NCBI RefSeq assembly: GCF_003473485.1
Contig: NC_053042.1
Location: forward strand, 43,611,762-43,675,761
Reading direction: 5' to 3'
From: Medicago truncatula
Taxonomy: Eukaryota > Streptophyta > Magnoliopsida > Fabales > Fabaceae
Length of the DNA stretch: 64,000 bases
Shown: positions 34,112 to 48,200 of the stretch, one piece after another
Layout: every line of letters starts with the position of its first letter
Numbering within the stretch: the stretch's first letter is position 1
Position numbers and translations under genes: made by a program
The notes under the pieces: generated by a model
Seen by the model: only the letters and a program-made list of their open reading frames with translations
Database searches by the model: none
Told to the model about the DNA's origin: nothing

Positions 34112-37100
34112 ATGGACTTGTACGGTCGGAGCCCCACTAGAAATGGATCCAACCCGCTTAATCAACATGAATGGCGTTCACCTGCTGCTGATCTTGGAGG
34201 TTAGTGTTTTCTTATTCTGGAAGTTTAAGTTAATGTTATGTTATTTTAGGGATTTTGTAATTTTGTAATTAGGGTTTTGATTTTGGTGGTGTTTATGTTG
34301 CAGAGTCGATGTGGCATTTATCACTTGGTAGTGGTGGTGGTGTTGAATCTTACCCAGAGAGACATGGTGTGCCGAATTGTGCTTATTATATGAGAACTGG
34401 GTTTTGTGGATATGGTGGAAGGTGTCGTTTTAATCACCCGCGTGATCGTGCTGCGGTAATGCTTTTTCAGTTATCTGCATTTTGCTAGAATTTCATGGAA
34501 GTATTTTATAGTTTCTAGTTTTTGTAGTAGATGCTATTTTCTTGCTATTTTTGCCCAGATTGTTTAGTTTTATTCCTAAATTGTTAAATTCAATTAAAGG
34601 TTAATGATTGTGCTATGTAGCATTGACACTTCATTTAATTCATTTTTTTCAAATTTTTATCGGTGTTGACACGTCTGTGATAAACATTTGCTAAGGGAAT
34701 ATATAATGAAATGAGTCAAATTTTTATCAGTGTTGGTCGTGCATAAACCTATATTAGTAAGGGAAAAAAGGTTAGAAGAATGCAATGTTACATTGTAACT
34801 TTGTAAGTGATATACATTTGCTATGGGACATACATAAATGAACTGATTCAAATATTGTTCAGGTTGCTGCTGCAGTAAGAGCTACAGGGGACTACCCGGA
34901 GAGGCTTGGCGAACCTCCATGTCAGGTATAATTTTGTTTTAGAAACGTTATTGTTACTATATGATTCAGATGTTCTTATATTTACTATTTAATAAAAGGG
35001 TTATACTAATTGTGGGTTTCTTTTGATGAACAGTATTATTTAAAAACTGGAACCTGTAAATTTGGCGCGTCCTGTAAATTCCACCATCCCAAAAACGGAG
35101 GGGGATATTTAAGCCAAGCTCCACTAAATATTTATGGATACCCATTACGACCGGTCCGACTCTTCTTTTTCTTTTCTTCTTCCGTCTGTAATATACAGAT
35201 AATTTTGCTTATGGTTAAACTTAAACCATGCATTTTGTTTAACACAGGGCGAGAGTGAGTGCTCCTATTATTTGAAAACGGGGCAGTGCAAATTTGGCGT
35301 AACTTGTAAATTCCACCATCCTCAACCTGCTGGCACTTCATTGCCAGCATCTGCACCTCAATTTTATCAACAGGTGCAGTCTCCAACGGTTCCTCCTCTG
35401 CCAGAACAGTTTGGAGGAGCTTCTGCAAGTGTGCGAGTGGCTAGACCTCCTGTGTTACCCGGTTCATATGTACAAGGGGCTTATGGTCCCGTGCTTCTTT
35501 CCCCAGGGGTTGTTCCATTTCCTGGATGGAGTCCTTATTCGGTAAGAGACACATATTTGTGTATATATGTCATCTGAAATATGGCGAAAACTCTTATTTT
35601 GTTCTTTTGATTTAGTAGTTACAATATTGTGATGATTTTAAATTAGTGCAGGCTCCTGTAAGCCCTGTGTTATCTCCTGGCGCGCAACCTGCTGTTGGGG
35701 CTACTTCTCTTTACGGAGTAACTCAGTTGTCGTCATCAACATCAGCTTTTGCTAGACCTTATACTCCTCTGCCCTCTTCTCCTGGCCCTGGAGGAAGCAC
35801 TCTTCAGGAAAAAGTATTTCCTGAAAGACCCGGTGAACCGGTCTGCCAATACTATATGAGAACTGGGGACTGTAAATTTGGATTAGCCTGTCGATATCAT
35901 CATCCACGGGACCAGGTTGCTGCACGACCACTTCTTAGTCCCTTTGGTCTTCCTCTACGCCCGGTATGAGTGGTATCTCAATTTGGTTATATGTTGAGTT
36001 GATTGTTTAGCTTTCTTTCATTTGTTTTAAATTTATGCTGTTTGAACTTATGATTTTTGATGTCATCCACATAAATGTGTAAATAATAACATGTATTCTA
36101 TTCAGGAGTCAGGACATGCCATCAGTACTTCTCATGTTTTAGGAACCAAATCTCCTTTAAAAAAAAAGGAACCAAATCTGTTGTTAGTCTAAACAAGCTA
36201 TTCTTTTATTTGCTTAAGACCAATGTACCTGCCTGGTTTCTAACTTGTTACCTGCGTTGGCTTTAGTTGCATTGGGTCAAAGTGGACAGCTGTAGTCCTT
36301 AACATTCAAATTTTTTTTTTTGCAAAACTGCAGAGTTGGCCCTTGATAACATGAATTTTGAGATTGCGATATTCCTCGTAGTATTACTCGTGCGTATACA
36401 TATTATGTGTGGCAGATTTGTTCCCAACTATTAATGTGTTTATTTGGTAAGCCAAGTATACACACTAACCTGGTTTGGTGAGATTGCTGCAGGCTTGTGC
36501 CTAATAGATGGCCACTGAAATGACAGAAAACTTTTCTATTTTAGAAAAAGTTACTTGCCTAATCTCATAAATTGAAGAACCCCGTCCTTATGGCTGTTTC
36601 CCCATATCTATTCCGCTTTCATTTGATATTCTGAGTTGTTATTATGCTCCCCTCCAATCTGAGTTGCAGCTCCATCATGTTGGTGGTGCTGCAACCAAGT
36701 GGTGCTAAAACTCTGCATTGGAGTTCCCATTTGTGGGTGTTTCATCTTCTGACTTTGTTTTAAGATGGATGAACTCAACACCGGATCTTTGGTCGAGGCC
36801 CATAATGACCACCTGTTTCTCACTGTTGGGAACTTGGGAGAGAACCTACGATGTTTCCTTTGCTTTGTTTTTATGTTTGTTTTGCTGTTTTTTTTTGGTA
36901 TTGTAGAAAAGATTCCATGTCTTTCATGAATTATAACTTCAAGCTAAGTTTTGAATGTCATATATATCTTTAACTAGAGTTAGTTAAATCTTAGCGGTTT
37001 TTTAAGTTTATCATTATTTGTATATTTTTTATGGATCATGATATGATCACACAATTAAATTTTTTCTCTTCCCAATTGATCCTAGGAAGGATCTCAATTT

Positions 37101-38424
37101 TGACAACCTTGCTTGATTCCTTGATGGAACATGATTGGCTTTCTGTATCTATCCTGCTCCCTCAAACAAAAGCTTGGGTCTGAGACATAGTATTTGTCTG
37201 TTTATTCTGAAAAATGGGGGATACATGGATCAAACTTAAAGTTACCTGGTCATTGAATTTGAAGCCATGATACCATGTCAAGGACCAACTCTCCTAAGCT
37301 CAAGTTATTGGATGAATGCACATGATTGGAATGATATATATGTAACAGTCTTAATGTAAAACCTGCTATTCAATCTATTTCCTTTTAAATGAACATGATA
37401 TTACGTATTGCATTCTAAGTGTCTGTAAAACAAAAAGGTCCGTGTATTAAAAATAAAAGTTACTAGCTTGTGAGTATTTTATGTGGGTATAATTTTTGAA
37501 TGCTTCTTTATCTCAGGAAACCCAAGGTTAGCAAAACCTAATTCAGAATTGATAGTTAAGCCTTTTCAGTTTACAACTCAAAATTTCAATGTAGTGATGT
37601 ACATAATGTTAAAGTTGTTGTATCGTAGTTTCCATTCTTTCTTAAGCTGTGCTTTGCTTGGTTGGTGTCATAGCATGGTTGAGGGGATATGAAACATGGC
37701 TACAAAAAAAGTGATGTGGATTCATTACTTCGCAAGTAAATTTTGGTTGCGGTGATCGATTTTGCCCCTCTTACGGGGGACTTTTGATGGAACAAGCTAT
37801 GCAACTGTAACTTCAACATTTGTACATATAATAAAGTTATCTGCATTATTATGTAGACTATAATGTAGTTATCCACATTAAGTAGCTTTAGATTAAGTTT
37901 TGTATTAACATATGCATGTTTTCCCTTTCATTTATGATGCGTATTACAGTTAACTAGCCGATTAAAATAAATGTCTGAATCTTAATTTTTGTGCATTCTT
38001 TTGGGAATTTTTCGTAATTTATTTATTTTCTAGAAAACAGGGTGTACAGCCTTGTTCATTTTATATACAAAATGGGCATTGCAAGTTTGGCTCGACGTGC
38101 AAGTTTGATCATCCCGTGGGGTCAATGAGATACAATCCATCAGCATCTTCTCTTATTGATGTTCCAGTTGCTCCGTACCCAGTTGGGTCTTTACTATCTA
38201 ACCTGGTTCCTTCAACATCTTCAGAATTTCGGCCTGAACTGAAGTCAGGGTCCAATTCCTTTTCAGCCAGAATGCATTCATCTGGAAATGGTTCTGGTAC
38301 CTCTGTTGGTTTAATTTTTTCACAAGGTGGGTCTGTCTCACTGTCTGGTGCGCAACTCTCAAGACAGAGTTCTGCTTCTTTGAACGGTAGCAGAGGCAGC
38401 AGACAAAGCGGTGAGATACATTGA
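34112..38424 (+). CDS. Plant CCCH-type zinc finger protein (ZFN-like), five fingers, 7 exons
   Basis: Exons: 34112-34199, 34304-34455, 34863-34925, 35034-35153, 35248-35541, 35652-35963, 38041-38424; 470 residues. Five C-x8-C-x5-C-x3-H fingers begin at residues 55, 100, 146, 304 and 348, three N-terminal and two C-terminal, with a Pro/Ser-rich linker between. Each finger is followed by HP and several are preceded by a YPER.GE-type segment. This 3+2 layout is that of Arabidopsis ZFN1/ZFN3-type proteins, nuclear nucleic-acid-binding factors; CCCH fingers in general bind RNA, and some members bind DNA. Finger 2 is split by intron 3 after CQ. The tail is Ser-rich without other domains. The start ATG follows an A-rich leader, with a GA microsatellite at 33862-33880 in the likely 5' UTR. 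The last intron is 2,077 bp. Confidence 0.94.
35964..38040 (+). other. Large intron 6 of the CCCH gene
   Basis: Bounded by CCG|GTATGAG and AAACAG|GGTGTA. No gene or complete transposon seen. At 36141-36179 a 13-bp direct repeat (AGGAACCAAATCT) flanks CCTTT plus an A-run. Confidence 0.7.
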
Positions 38425-39404
38425 TCAGGCTAGTGCAAAATTCACATTATCTATTGAATGTGATTTCACAAGCCACCATTGCTTCTGTTCATACTCCTCT
38501 CAGTATTTAATGGCAACCGTTCAAAGTTTCTTTTCGCCATTGAAAAATTTGTCACCCAATCGTGATTATTGTGTGCTATACACCAGGTCATTCTCTTTTA
38601 TGCTTATTTCATCTGATCATATTATCACTAGTACTATAGTCTCATATAAGCTTCATACTATTATGCTTTCTTGACTTATGCTGGTTGTAAGATGATTATT
38701 ATGTTTAGACAGAGAGCCTTCTTCCTGCTCTGTACAAAGGTAAAAAGAGTTGGCGATCTAGAGGGCCCAAATTTCAGTTTTGCACTGCTACCAAAACTTG
38801 CTAATTTGTTTCCGCCATGAATGTTATGATAGACATGGTTAATCTCTATGTGATTTTTTGTTTGAAAATTGAAATAACGAATGATAGAAATTAAGTATCA
38901 AATTTTTATCATAGCTCTGCGACTGCGATATTATAATCTGATTTAGAGGGTCTTTGGTTCGATGCCAACAAATGCATGTCCACAGCCTTTCTGATGTGAA
39001 AAATAAGAAGCTACAAACTGTAGCTTAGAGTGTAATACTGATGGCTCCTTTTTATTGGGAAAATGCCAGAGTTAATATGACAATTTTATTTTAAATTTGT
39101 ATATAAATGAGATACCAAGTTTTGATGTTATCTTTATTGGACAATGTAAACTATTGAACTTCTATTATAATCATTTATATAATTCAATTTTAATATATGT
39201 ATATGTGTGGGTTCTAATATATTTGTGTGCGTGTGTTAAATGAGCTAAATTGTCGATAAAATTTATGAGTTTTTTTTTTTTGAAACAAAAATTTATATCT
39301 AAACTTGAATTATTATCTAATCTAACATATAATAAAATTTAGATCAATCATATATAGCATACTCCATAGCATAGCATAGCGGTTAGGAATTTCAATTTTA
39401 ATAA
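38425..39404. other. 3' flank of the CCCH gene, no further gene seen
   Basis: Probably includes the 3' UTR. It is A+T-rich without protein-like frames; a short T13 tract near 39270 has AAAATTTAT on both sides. Confidence 0.45.
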
Positions 39405-39585
39405 GAGAAATTATATTTGTACAACCATTTTGCTACAACTTTTGGACAACTTTCTCTCTCATACTCACATTATATTCTTATTCTCTCTCTTTATTTTTCT
39501 CTCTCTATTTTTTTTGACCAATGAGAGAAGAGAATAATAAGATCCCAAAAGTTGTTTAAAAAGGGTTGTACAAATATCATTACTC
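39405..39585. repeat. Mutator-type MITE, family A, copy 2, with 9-bp TSD
   Basis: Ends GAGAAATTATATTTGTACAA and, inverted, TTGTACAAATATCATTACTC. Flanked by TTTTAATAA at 39396-39404 and 39586-39594, an exact 9-bp duplication. Internal CT-rich centre; no coding potential. Confidence 0.8.
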
Positions 39586-39594
39586 TTTTAATAA

Positions 39595-42500
39595 GGTGCA
39601 AGGTAGGTGTAGAGATAGATTTTGAGGAGATGCAGAATAGAAAAAGCTATAAAACTAAGCCTAATTGGAAAATCTGAGGGTGTGCACTTGACCACCCTGA
39701 GTTCAATGTGGCTCCGCCACTGGGTGGGTGGCCGTGTGTTGAAACTTGAATGCGAAACCAAACACTCGCTATGTAAACTACTTTCGGCCAAATTTACCTG
39801 TACGAACAAAACCTCAGGTTCTAGAAGTCAGTGGTGTCTAAGGTGAAACTTGCAATTAGTGTGTCACATGAAAAACTTTTGAGAACCATTAATCAAAGTA
39901 GTTTTATTGGATTCCATTGAACAAAACCTCAATTCTCTCCATCGGCATTCCTCTCAAAGTTAGTGTGAATGGAGCACAATAGAATATACTGAAACTGTTT
40001 GATCTAACTATTTTCAAAGTTTTTCACCTGTCATCTAAGGAATATAACCCCATAAAAAAATGTGATATTTACCCTAGGAATATAAAGCCATCTGATAGTT
40101 TGATTCCTCTCATAATAACAAGTTCCTCTTCTTAAATGGATGGACGTCGTCGATGCAGAAAGAAAATATTCAAACAGACAAAGAAGAGTATCGGTAACTT
40201 TGATATAATGATATTAAAGTACTTACACAGAAGAAGAATTACCCACTCAAATTACGGGAAAAAGGAAAAAACGACAAGTGGTTTGTGATGATTAAATATT
40301 TCTTATATGATTAATTACATGCAAATCGTTGTTAAAAGTTGATGAATAGAACCAGTTTAGTTCAAATACATGAAATACCTGTGTAGTGGTAACAAAGGCA
40401 ATCATATCATTCATGTGTTATCTTATCTTACCACGTAAGGCAATAACTATATATAATTAATCGGTTACAAAGCCATCAAATCAATATTGAACATAGTCTT
40501 GCTTGGCAAGTGCACGCTTGCTTTGCTGTAGAGGAGGCAATCAAGTGAAACCCATCAATGCTTTGCATCGATCTTCTTTGGAAGATATAATGTATTCTTT
40601 ATGAACACATGCAAGATTTTTTTAATAGACAAAATGATATTAGCCATACGAAACTCACAAAAAAAAATAAAAGTTTAGACGTCGATCATAATGTTTGACC
40701 TAATGATTTTACATTTTGTCGGTCGAGATAGAATTTATGGACAAATTAATTTAATAGTGCTTGGTTTTGTAAAAGAGAATTCTCCATGTGACTGATTATG
40801 ATTATGAAATATAGAAATTTCCATCATTACCAAAACATTGGTCGCTAAATAAAACTATATATTTTAAACTTAAACAATTTTGACCACATTCATTCATTTG
40901 TAATTTTATATAATGAATATGATTATAGTAATAACAACTTCTACCTACAGAATTTTCAAATAATAAACTTTAAATACTAATTAAACAAATGAAGTATACT
41001 ATTTTTAACAAAAAAAGATTAATAGTATTTAGATTATTACACCGAAAACACTTATTTGTATAATTGGTTTATTAGAAAATACAAGAAATATGTTTAGATG
41101 TGATGTGATAGTTCGTAAATTATTGTAGAAGAGTTATAAAAATTATGCATTGACAGCATTTTTTTATTGACAAATTAAGTTATTCCATTTGAATATTTTT
41201 GACGTTTTAATGTATTTTTTACACCATTTAAAATTTTTATTAACAAAAACAATATTCTTATATTTCATATAACTCTTCAATAAATGAAAATTTACATAAG
41301 AACATTTAAATTTTAGAGGCGAGCTAGTAATGAGACCTAAAATTATCTAACTAGGAGGAAAATAAGATTTTTTTTAAGTCAAGACTATAAAAAAAAAATT
41401 ATTTGTACTTAGTTTGAATTGTAATAAGTTTAGTTTTATTTTATATAAGTGGTGTAAGCTCAATATACATGAGCCTAATTTTATTTGAGTTAAGACATAA
41501 ATAGTTGGAGATGTTCAAAGTAAATTTAATTTGATAACTAATTACTAACGTTTACAATTAAAAAAAATATTTTTTTGTGTGAATCAATTATCATATGCGT
41601 AATTGTAGATACTAGTCTTTCAAACCGGATAAAATTGCAATAGATGATAAAGTTCTTCCACAAAAGATTTAAACGTTTGGAAATTATTCTTCTTAATACA
41701 ATTTTTTTTTTTTCGTTTCTTTAATTGATGCCCTTGCAACACTTGATAGTATGACTCTGACCCATAACTATGTAATTTAAACTTGAATTGAATTGAGTAC
41801 AAAGGTTAGGTGCATAAATATAAAGCCCTTGGACTTGAAGTATAGACCTCTTCTATCCAATGAATGGTAAATCACCATTTTGGATCATGAAATCATCGGT
41901 AGTTAGTTATTTGAGATTCAAAATTTATAAAATATAAATTTGCTTCTTCAAATTGTTAAACGTCTATCAAAATATTTTCTGCAACAAATAATTTTATGAG
42001 AGGAGTTGATGTGTCACATTAAATAACAATACTGTGACTTATCTAAGTCGATGCCATGTCACATAAAACTTTACACTAATACTGGTTTAAAACTTAAACT
42101 TGCATACGTAGACTTGTTCCAATTTAGTTTAGGGTTTCGATGACGGAAGTCCAATAAGCTAAAAAACTTGTCTTTTTTATAAATATGAAACTTGCGTTTA
42201 GAGTTTCTTATGATATGACATCAAAGTGAATCAACCGTAGTGTCATTTAACGTCACACATTATCATCTTTAATAGAGCTAGTTGATCGACGAAACAATTT
42301 ACCTAAAGTTAAACAATTTTGAAGAGCAATTTAATATTTATATATTTTTCGTCCCAAACTACCTTACATCGACCATTCCAAGACTCAAATGTTACGACTG
42401 TTTCTTTTTTCATCCTATTAATTTCTCGCAAGCCCTACAAATTTCATATTGTATAATATAAAAAGACACTTATCAAAATTCTCCAAAACACATTAAAATA

Positions 42501-45246
42501 ACCTTCAAAACGTACCATTTTTCCAAATTTGCGATTGGAATAGAATACATGAGAAAGTTGGAGAGGGTTGATATGAATTCTCCAACGTTACTAGTACTAG
42601 TTTACTAATAATTATATTGTACTCACAGTCCACACAAGTCTTGAACATATGGGGTCAAGTGTTTTCTGCACACCATGATTGTAGCCACAATCTTTCCGCC
42701 CTTACACTAATTATATTCAAGAAAAGGAGAAAAACCTCTTCTGCTAAGGCCCTCTTAGTCATAATATCTCAATTTAGGCCTACTTTCTTTGCCTTATTTT
42801 GCTATGACAATTCACATGAATTCATATGCACATAATTAATTTTGTATGGTTGAGACAGTATACTTGGAGACATTTTATGCGGACAATGATTGATTTCAAA
42901 TGACTAATGTTTTTTTTTTTTCCCTTCTAAAAACAAATCATTGATACCTAAATAGAATAATTATTGGTCAGATTTTACTTAAAATAGCGTCTATGTTAAA
43001 AATTTTGGTAGATCTAAAACTCCGCAAAAGAAAAATAAATTTAGAGAAATATTAATTTTACAATTGATAGAATGCAAAACAAAAAATGGTTAAAATGACT
43101 GTATGATCACTCTATACTATGATCATAAAGTAAAAAATATAATCAACTATGTACAACCTCTACGTACTAACTTTTCTATCTGAAACAATATTCAACTAAT
43201 TTTAACAAATTTAACCCTAAGAACTTATAGCTGCAAGGTCCATATAATTGATTCTTCACACTTGATACATACATATAACTTTAAGATAATTCTTCTTAAT
43301 GACAAAGTTATAAACTATAGCCCTACTAGTTTTATTCACTGTAGGTTCCATAACAAAGAGCTACTTTTCAAATTTTCTTTTCCTTGTAAAAGTTAACATA
43401 TGTTTACTTAAACATTATGTGTTGGCATGTATACTTATATTGTAATGGAATGCAAACTGTGGAAATGGTTCTATATCATTTCTTGTTTTTAATTAAAAAA
43501 ACAGGAAATGTTAATCATTATTTTATTTGTGTCTCCAGAGAATCAGACATGCCTTAACCTGAAAATCAAATATCCAACAAGAAAGTGATGAATGAAAAAC
43601 ATTAGTAGCTTGAAGAAATGTAAAACAAAAACACTAGCAGTTGTGTTTTACACCACAAAGAAAAGAAAAAACAATATAACCAAACTAAAATACAGTATTG
43701 CTTTGGGATCTAAAGTTTTAGCTTTGTCACACTTGGTCCACTTTGAAGTCAGTGTGCCTATAATAAGGGAGCACAATTGGCAACAAGGAGAAAAGAATAA
43801 AAAATTTCTGCAAATTTAATACTCTTTTAATTATTATGCTGCTTGGTGGTATACAAGTTTTCTAGTGTTAGAAAGGAATAATTTTCAGAGTAACATAGGA
43901 CCACCTCACCTGCCAATTAATGTACATATTTCTATAGAAAGAGAAGCTGTAAAGCCTGCTACTTTGGTTCAGATGATCAATTGCTCCTTTTTACAGGAAA
44001 AAATTACTACTAGTACTAGACTCAAAGTTATACTAGTACTAGAATGAAATGAAGGAGACAGCCAATTAAATTGTATTCAATTGCTCATTACCTACCACCC
44101 TACTCAAATCATACAACAAAACAATTTGATGGCCTCATTATGACCACCACATCAATGCAATCTAAGATCATCATTGTCCCAACGGCTGTCACATGAGTAA
44201 TTTTGATACACATTAGTGTCTATATCATGAGCTTATATTTATTTAATTCATTTAATTCTTATCATCATATCATATGTATTAAATCAAATAATTTATCTCA
44301 GCTAATCAAGGAACTTCACTTAAGGTCAAATTAATTGCATGTTTCTGAGTTCAATCTCTAACTGAAATAATTATTGGTTAGATTTTACGCACCGCTTAAA
44401 TAATCTCTGGATCACAACGGTTAAAGTAAAAAAAAATTGCTCTTCACTTAGCCTCCTTTTTTGACTTGCTCAAGTTGTAGTTTTCTTTGCCAAAGGCCAA
44501 GACAGTCTTCTCCAACTTGTAAAAAAATAGTGAGTTTGTCGAGCTATGATTTTGCAAAAGCTAGATAGTGTAACTTTTATAAAATCACGGTGGCTCTCAC
44601 TGTGATTTCGACAAATCCACCGTGATACATATCATTTTATTCAATAACTTCTAATGGGATTGGAGTACCATGGTTCTCACTTCTTCTCATTATGTCATGT
44701 CATTATGTCATGTAATGTAAATCATCATTTAATTTCAACTTTTATGACTTCACACATAATAGGAGTTAATTGGTACATGCTAATACTACTAATTATATTA
44801 TGTGAGTACTTTAAGTTTAACAAGCTATTATTACATCTCCCAAAAGCACTGCAAGCTGCAACCCTTCCTGATTCCTGCAATTTCTTAAGACAAAAAACAT
44901 GTAAAAGAAAAAGTCCACTTACTCATCACTTTTCACCGAAAAGTAAAAAGCACACACACCTGTGTTTTCCTTGACTTTAGATTAATTTATAGACACTCAT
45001 AAAGTATGTTTCAGAATCACCTCAAATTCTATAGAACTGCATGAACTCATGTGGTTTTCGATTCTCCACAACTTTCCATAGGTAGAAAATAAAGAAGTGG
45101 CTCTCAACAAAAAGAATATCTACCAGGAGAATGGCACCATAGTTTTGTTTTGGAATGAGTTGTTAACATAGTGACTTCAGTCAAAGAGTGACATTACTTA
45201 AACTAGTGGGGTGCAAAGGTATCAAAATTTGCCAGATTTTGTGGAA
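39595..45246. other. Long spacer upstream of the NPH3 gene, no gene seen
   Basis: About 5.6 kb with only short chance frames. At 44528-44634 an inverted GTGAGTTTGTCG/CGACAAATCCACC pair suggests a small MITE related to 45401-45474. Confidence 0.45.
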
Positions 45247-48200
45247 ATGGGAGTTGTCACTGTAGGTGAATTTAAGCCTAGTGTTTCAGGGAAGAGGAGC
45301 TTTCGTCCAAGCTCAAGCATAAGGCATGCTACTGAATGGTAATATTCTGTTTCTTGTGTGTTTTTACTATTCATTTTTGGTTTTATATGAATGTTTTTGG
45401 ACCGCGGTGAGTTTGTAGAATCATATGTCGGCAAAATCACAGTCTCATCGTAATTTTGTCAAACTCACCGGATACATTAGGGTGATTTTTCTTTTTCTAA
45501 GGTGAAGAGAATAAATGTAGTGAGGACTCAATGAATAGAAATTAGGCAGAAAGACAAAAATTGATCTAATGAGTAATGACCCACTATAATATAAACTTTA
45601 AGAACAAATCTTAATTTTTTTCCCTCTGTATTGTCATTATCACATGCCTAGAAGTAGATTTTGGTCTAATAATTGGATTCAAATTCTCTAAGGTTAATAC
45701 TTCTTGGTTTCATTTTTGTGGGTCTACATTCTACAATTAATTCAACTGTCCTTTTCCCATTTGATTCTGAAGGTACCAGCTGGGAAACTTTTTCTTTTGT
45801 CTTGTAGTGTTGCTCATGTGTTACTTAGTTCATCCCTTGTGTGCTTATTTTAATTTCCAACCCTCCAGAAGCATTCACATAGACAAACTGACACGTCGAT
45901 ATGTCAAAATTTGTAATAATTTATGTAAATTAATTAAATGTATGTTATTATTTAATGTACATGATACCAAATACATCTTCGATCAGAAATATCGGTGCAA
46001 TAGAGTTTCCCATCTAATTTGGTTAACATATTCATAACCTATGCAAACTTATGGTGGTAGGAAAAGTAACACGTTCAGTTTCAACCATCATGGTATCGTT
46101 TAAACATTGAAATTGGCAGATAAATTAAGCTTAACACGTGACATTGACTTTGATGTAATTATGTACACTCTAGACAGAACCATACTATGGTGTTGCAGCG
46201 TGGTGAATGTCAAAATCCCACGTGTCTTTTATGAAAACTCCAATTAACATTTGTCTGCAATTATTCACGTATGTTTATTATCTTTAGGTAGCCTCTATAA
46301 GGCTATGTTAGTAGAGTGTGTCTAATAAGATGTCACCGACTATAAGAAAACATTTTGGCTGTACATAGCCTTAAACATCAATATGACAATACTTGTGTGG
46401 CACAAATCCTTTCCCTTTCTTATCAGTGAATTTTACTCATCAATGATTTAGATTAATGGGTTCCAGTGTTTCACTACAGTGCCATAATAACATATTCCAC
46501 AATATTTTTAATTATACTTTAACTCGTGTAACTATATAAGTCTCTGAAGGTGTAACACAGTGATACGAGTTGAGACGCTGAAGGAGTTTAAAAAGGAGGT
46601 TTAGGGTTCGATCCATGCTGTTAATAATTTTCTTCTCCCTTTAACAAACTAACCATTAACATTTCCCTATAAAAAATATTGTCTAAGGCAATGTTAAAGA
46701 CTAAGTAGTCCCACTCAAATTATGTATTTATTGAATTGGGACCATTCTCATCTACGTACTTGATCTTGCAAGATTACTTTGTTTTTCTGTTTGTGGTTAA
46801 CAAAACACATACATTGAACTCCACCTTGTACATTAAATTGCATACACTATATACCTAATATCATATACATGCTGCAGCATAAGACTATTCTAAGGTCTCT
46901 AATATAATTGCACTTTGGTAATATGTATATATAGCTGCTTCAGTTGCCACTACTTTATATTGAATTTTCCATGTCTACCATATGCAATTATTCAGCTAGG
47001 TTTGTGTATTACAGGCCGATATCTGATGTCTCTAGTGATCTTAGCATCGAAATAGGAGCTTCATGCTTTGCACTTCACAAGGTAAAAAAAACAAGCTTCC
47101 TTTCTTATATGTTACTGCATATTCAGCATAGTGTTCTTTGATAAATATATACATGACATTTTTTTCTGTATAGAATATGCCAACATGCATGAGTTTTACC
47201 TTACTGATAATTGATCATAAAACCATGAAAATAATGCTCCATGTTTGTTTTTTTTTCTTTCTAAAATGAAAAGAGAGATAATATTGAAGTACTAATATGT
47301 TGTTTGCAACTTTTTTTTTCCTACAGTTTCCTCTAGTTTCTAGGAGTGGAAGAATTAGGAAACTATTGTTAGAATCAAAAGATTCTAAAGTTTCGCGCAT
47401 AAGTTTCCCTAATGTACCAGGTGGTGTGGAGGCATTTGAGCTAGCTGCAAAATTCTGTTATGGAATTAGCATCGAGTTCACTCTCTCCAATGTTGCTATG
47501 CTAAGATGCATAGCCCATTTTCTAGAAATGACAGAAGAATTCGCCGAGAAAAACTTGTTGACGCGAGCCGAATCATATCTAAAAGAGACGGTGCTTTCAA
47601 GCACAGCAAACTCAATATCCGTTCTTCACCGATGTGAAACTCTCCTACCAATTTCTGAAGAGATTAGCCTTGCTAACAGATTAATCAATGCAATTTCAAG
47701 TAATGTGTGCAAAGAGCAACTTGCTTCTGGTTTGCAAAAACTAGACCATAGTTTTCCTTCTAAAATCATTGAACCTGAAACACCTTCAGAATGGTGGGGA
47801 AAATCTCTTACTGTTCTTAATCTTGATTTCTTCAAAAGAGTTTTATCTGCAATGAAGTCAAAGGGTCTTAAACAAGACATTATCAGCAAAATTTTGATAA
47901 ACTATGCACATAATTCTCTTCAAGTAGTCAAAGGAAATTTACTTGATTTAGAATTTTTGAAGAAACAAAGGGTCCTTGTTGAAACAATAACTAGTTTACT
48001 ACCAACTCAATCAAGGAAAAGTCAGATTCCAATAGCTTTTCTCTCAAGTTTGTTGAAATCTGCAATAGCATCATCAGTATCTACTTCTTGTAGATCTGAT
48101 TTGGAGAGAAGGATTGGTCTGCAACTTGACCAAGCAATTCTTGAAGATATTCTGATTCCAACAAGTTTATATCAAAACAATAACCACAGCAGTACTATCT

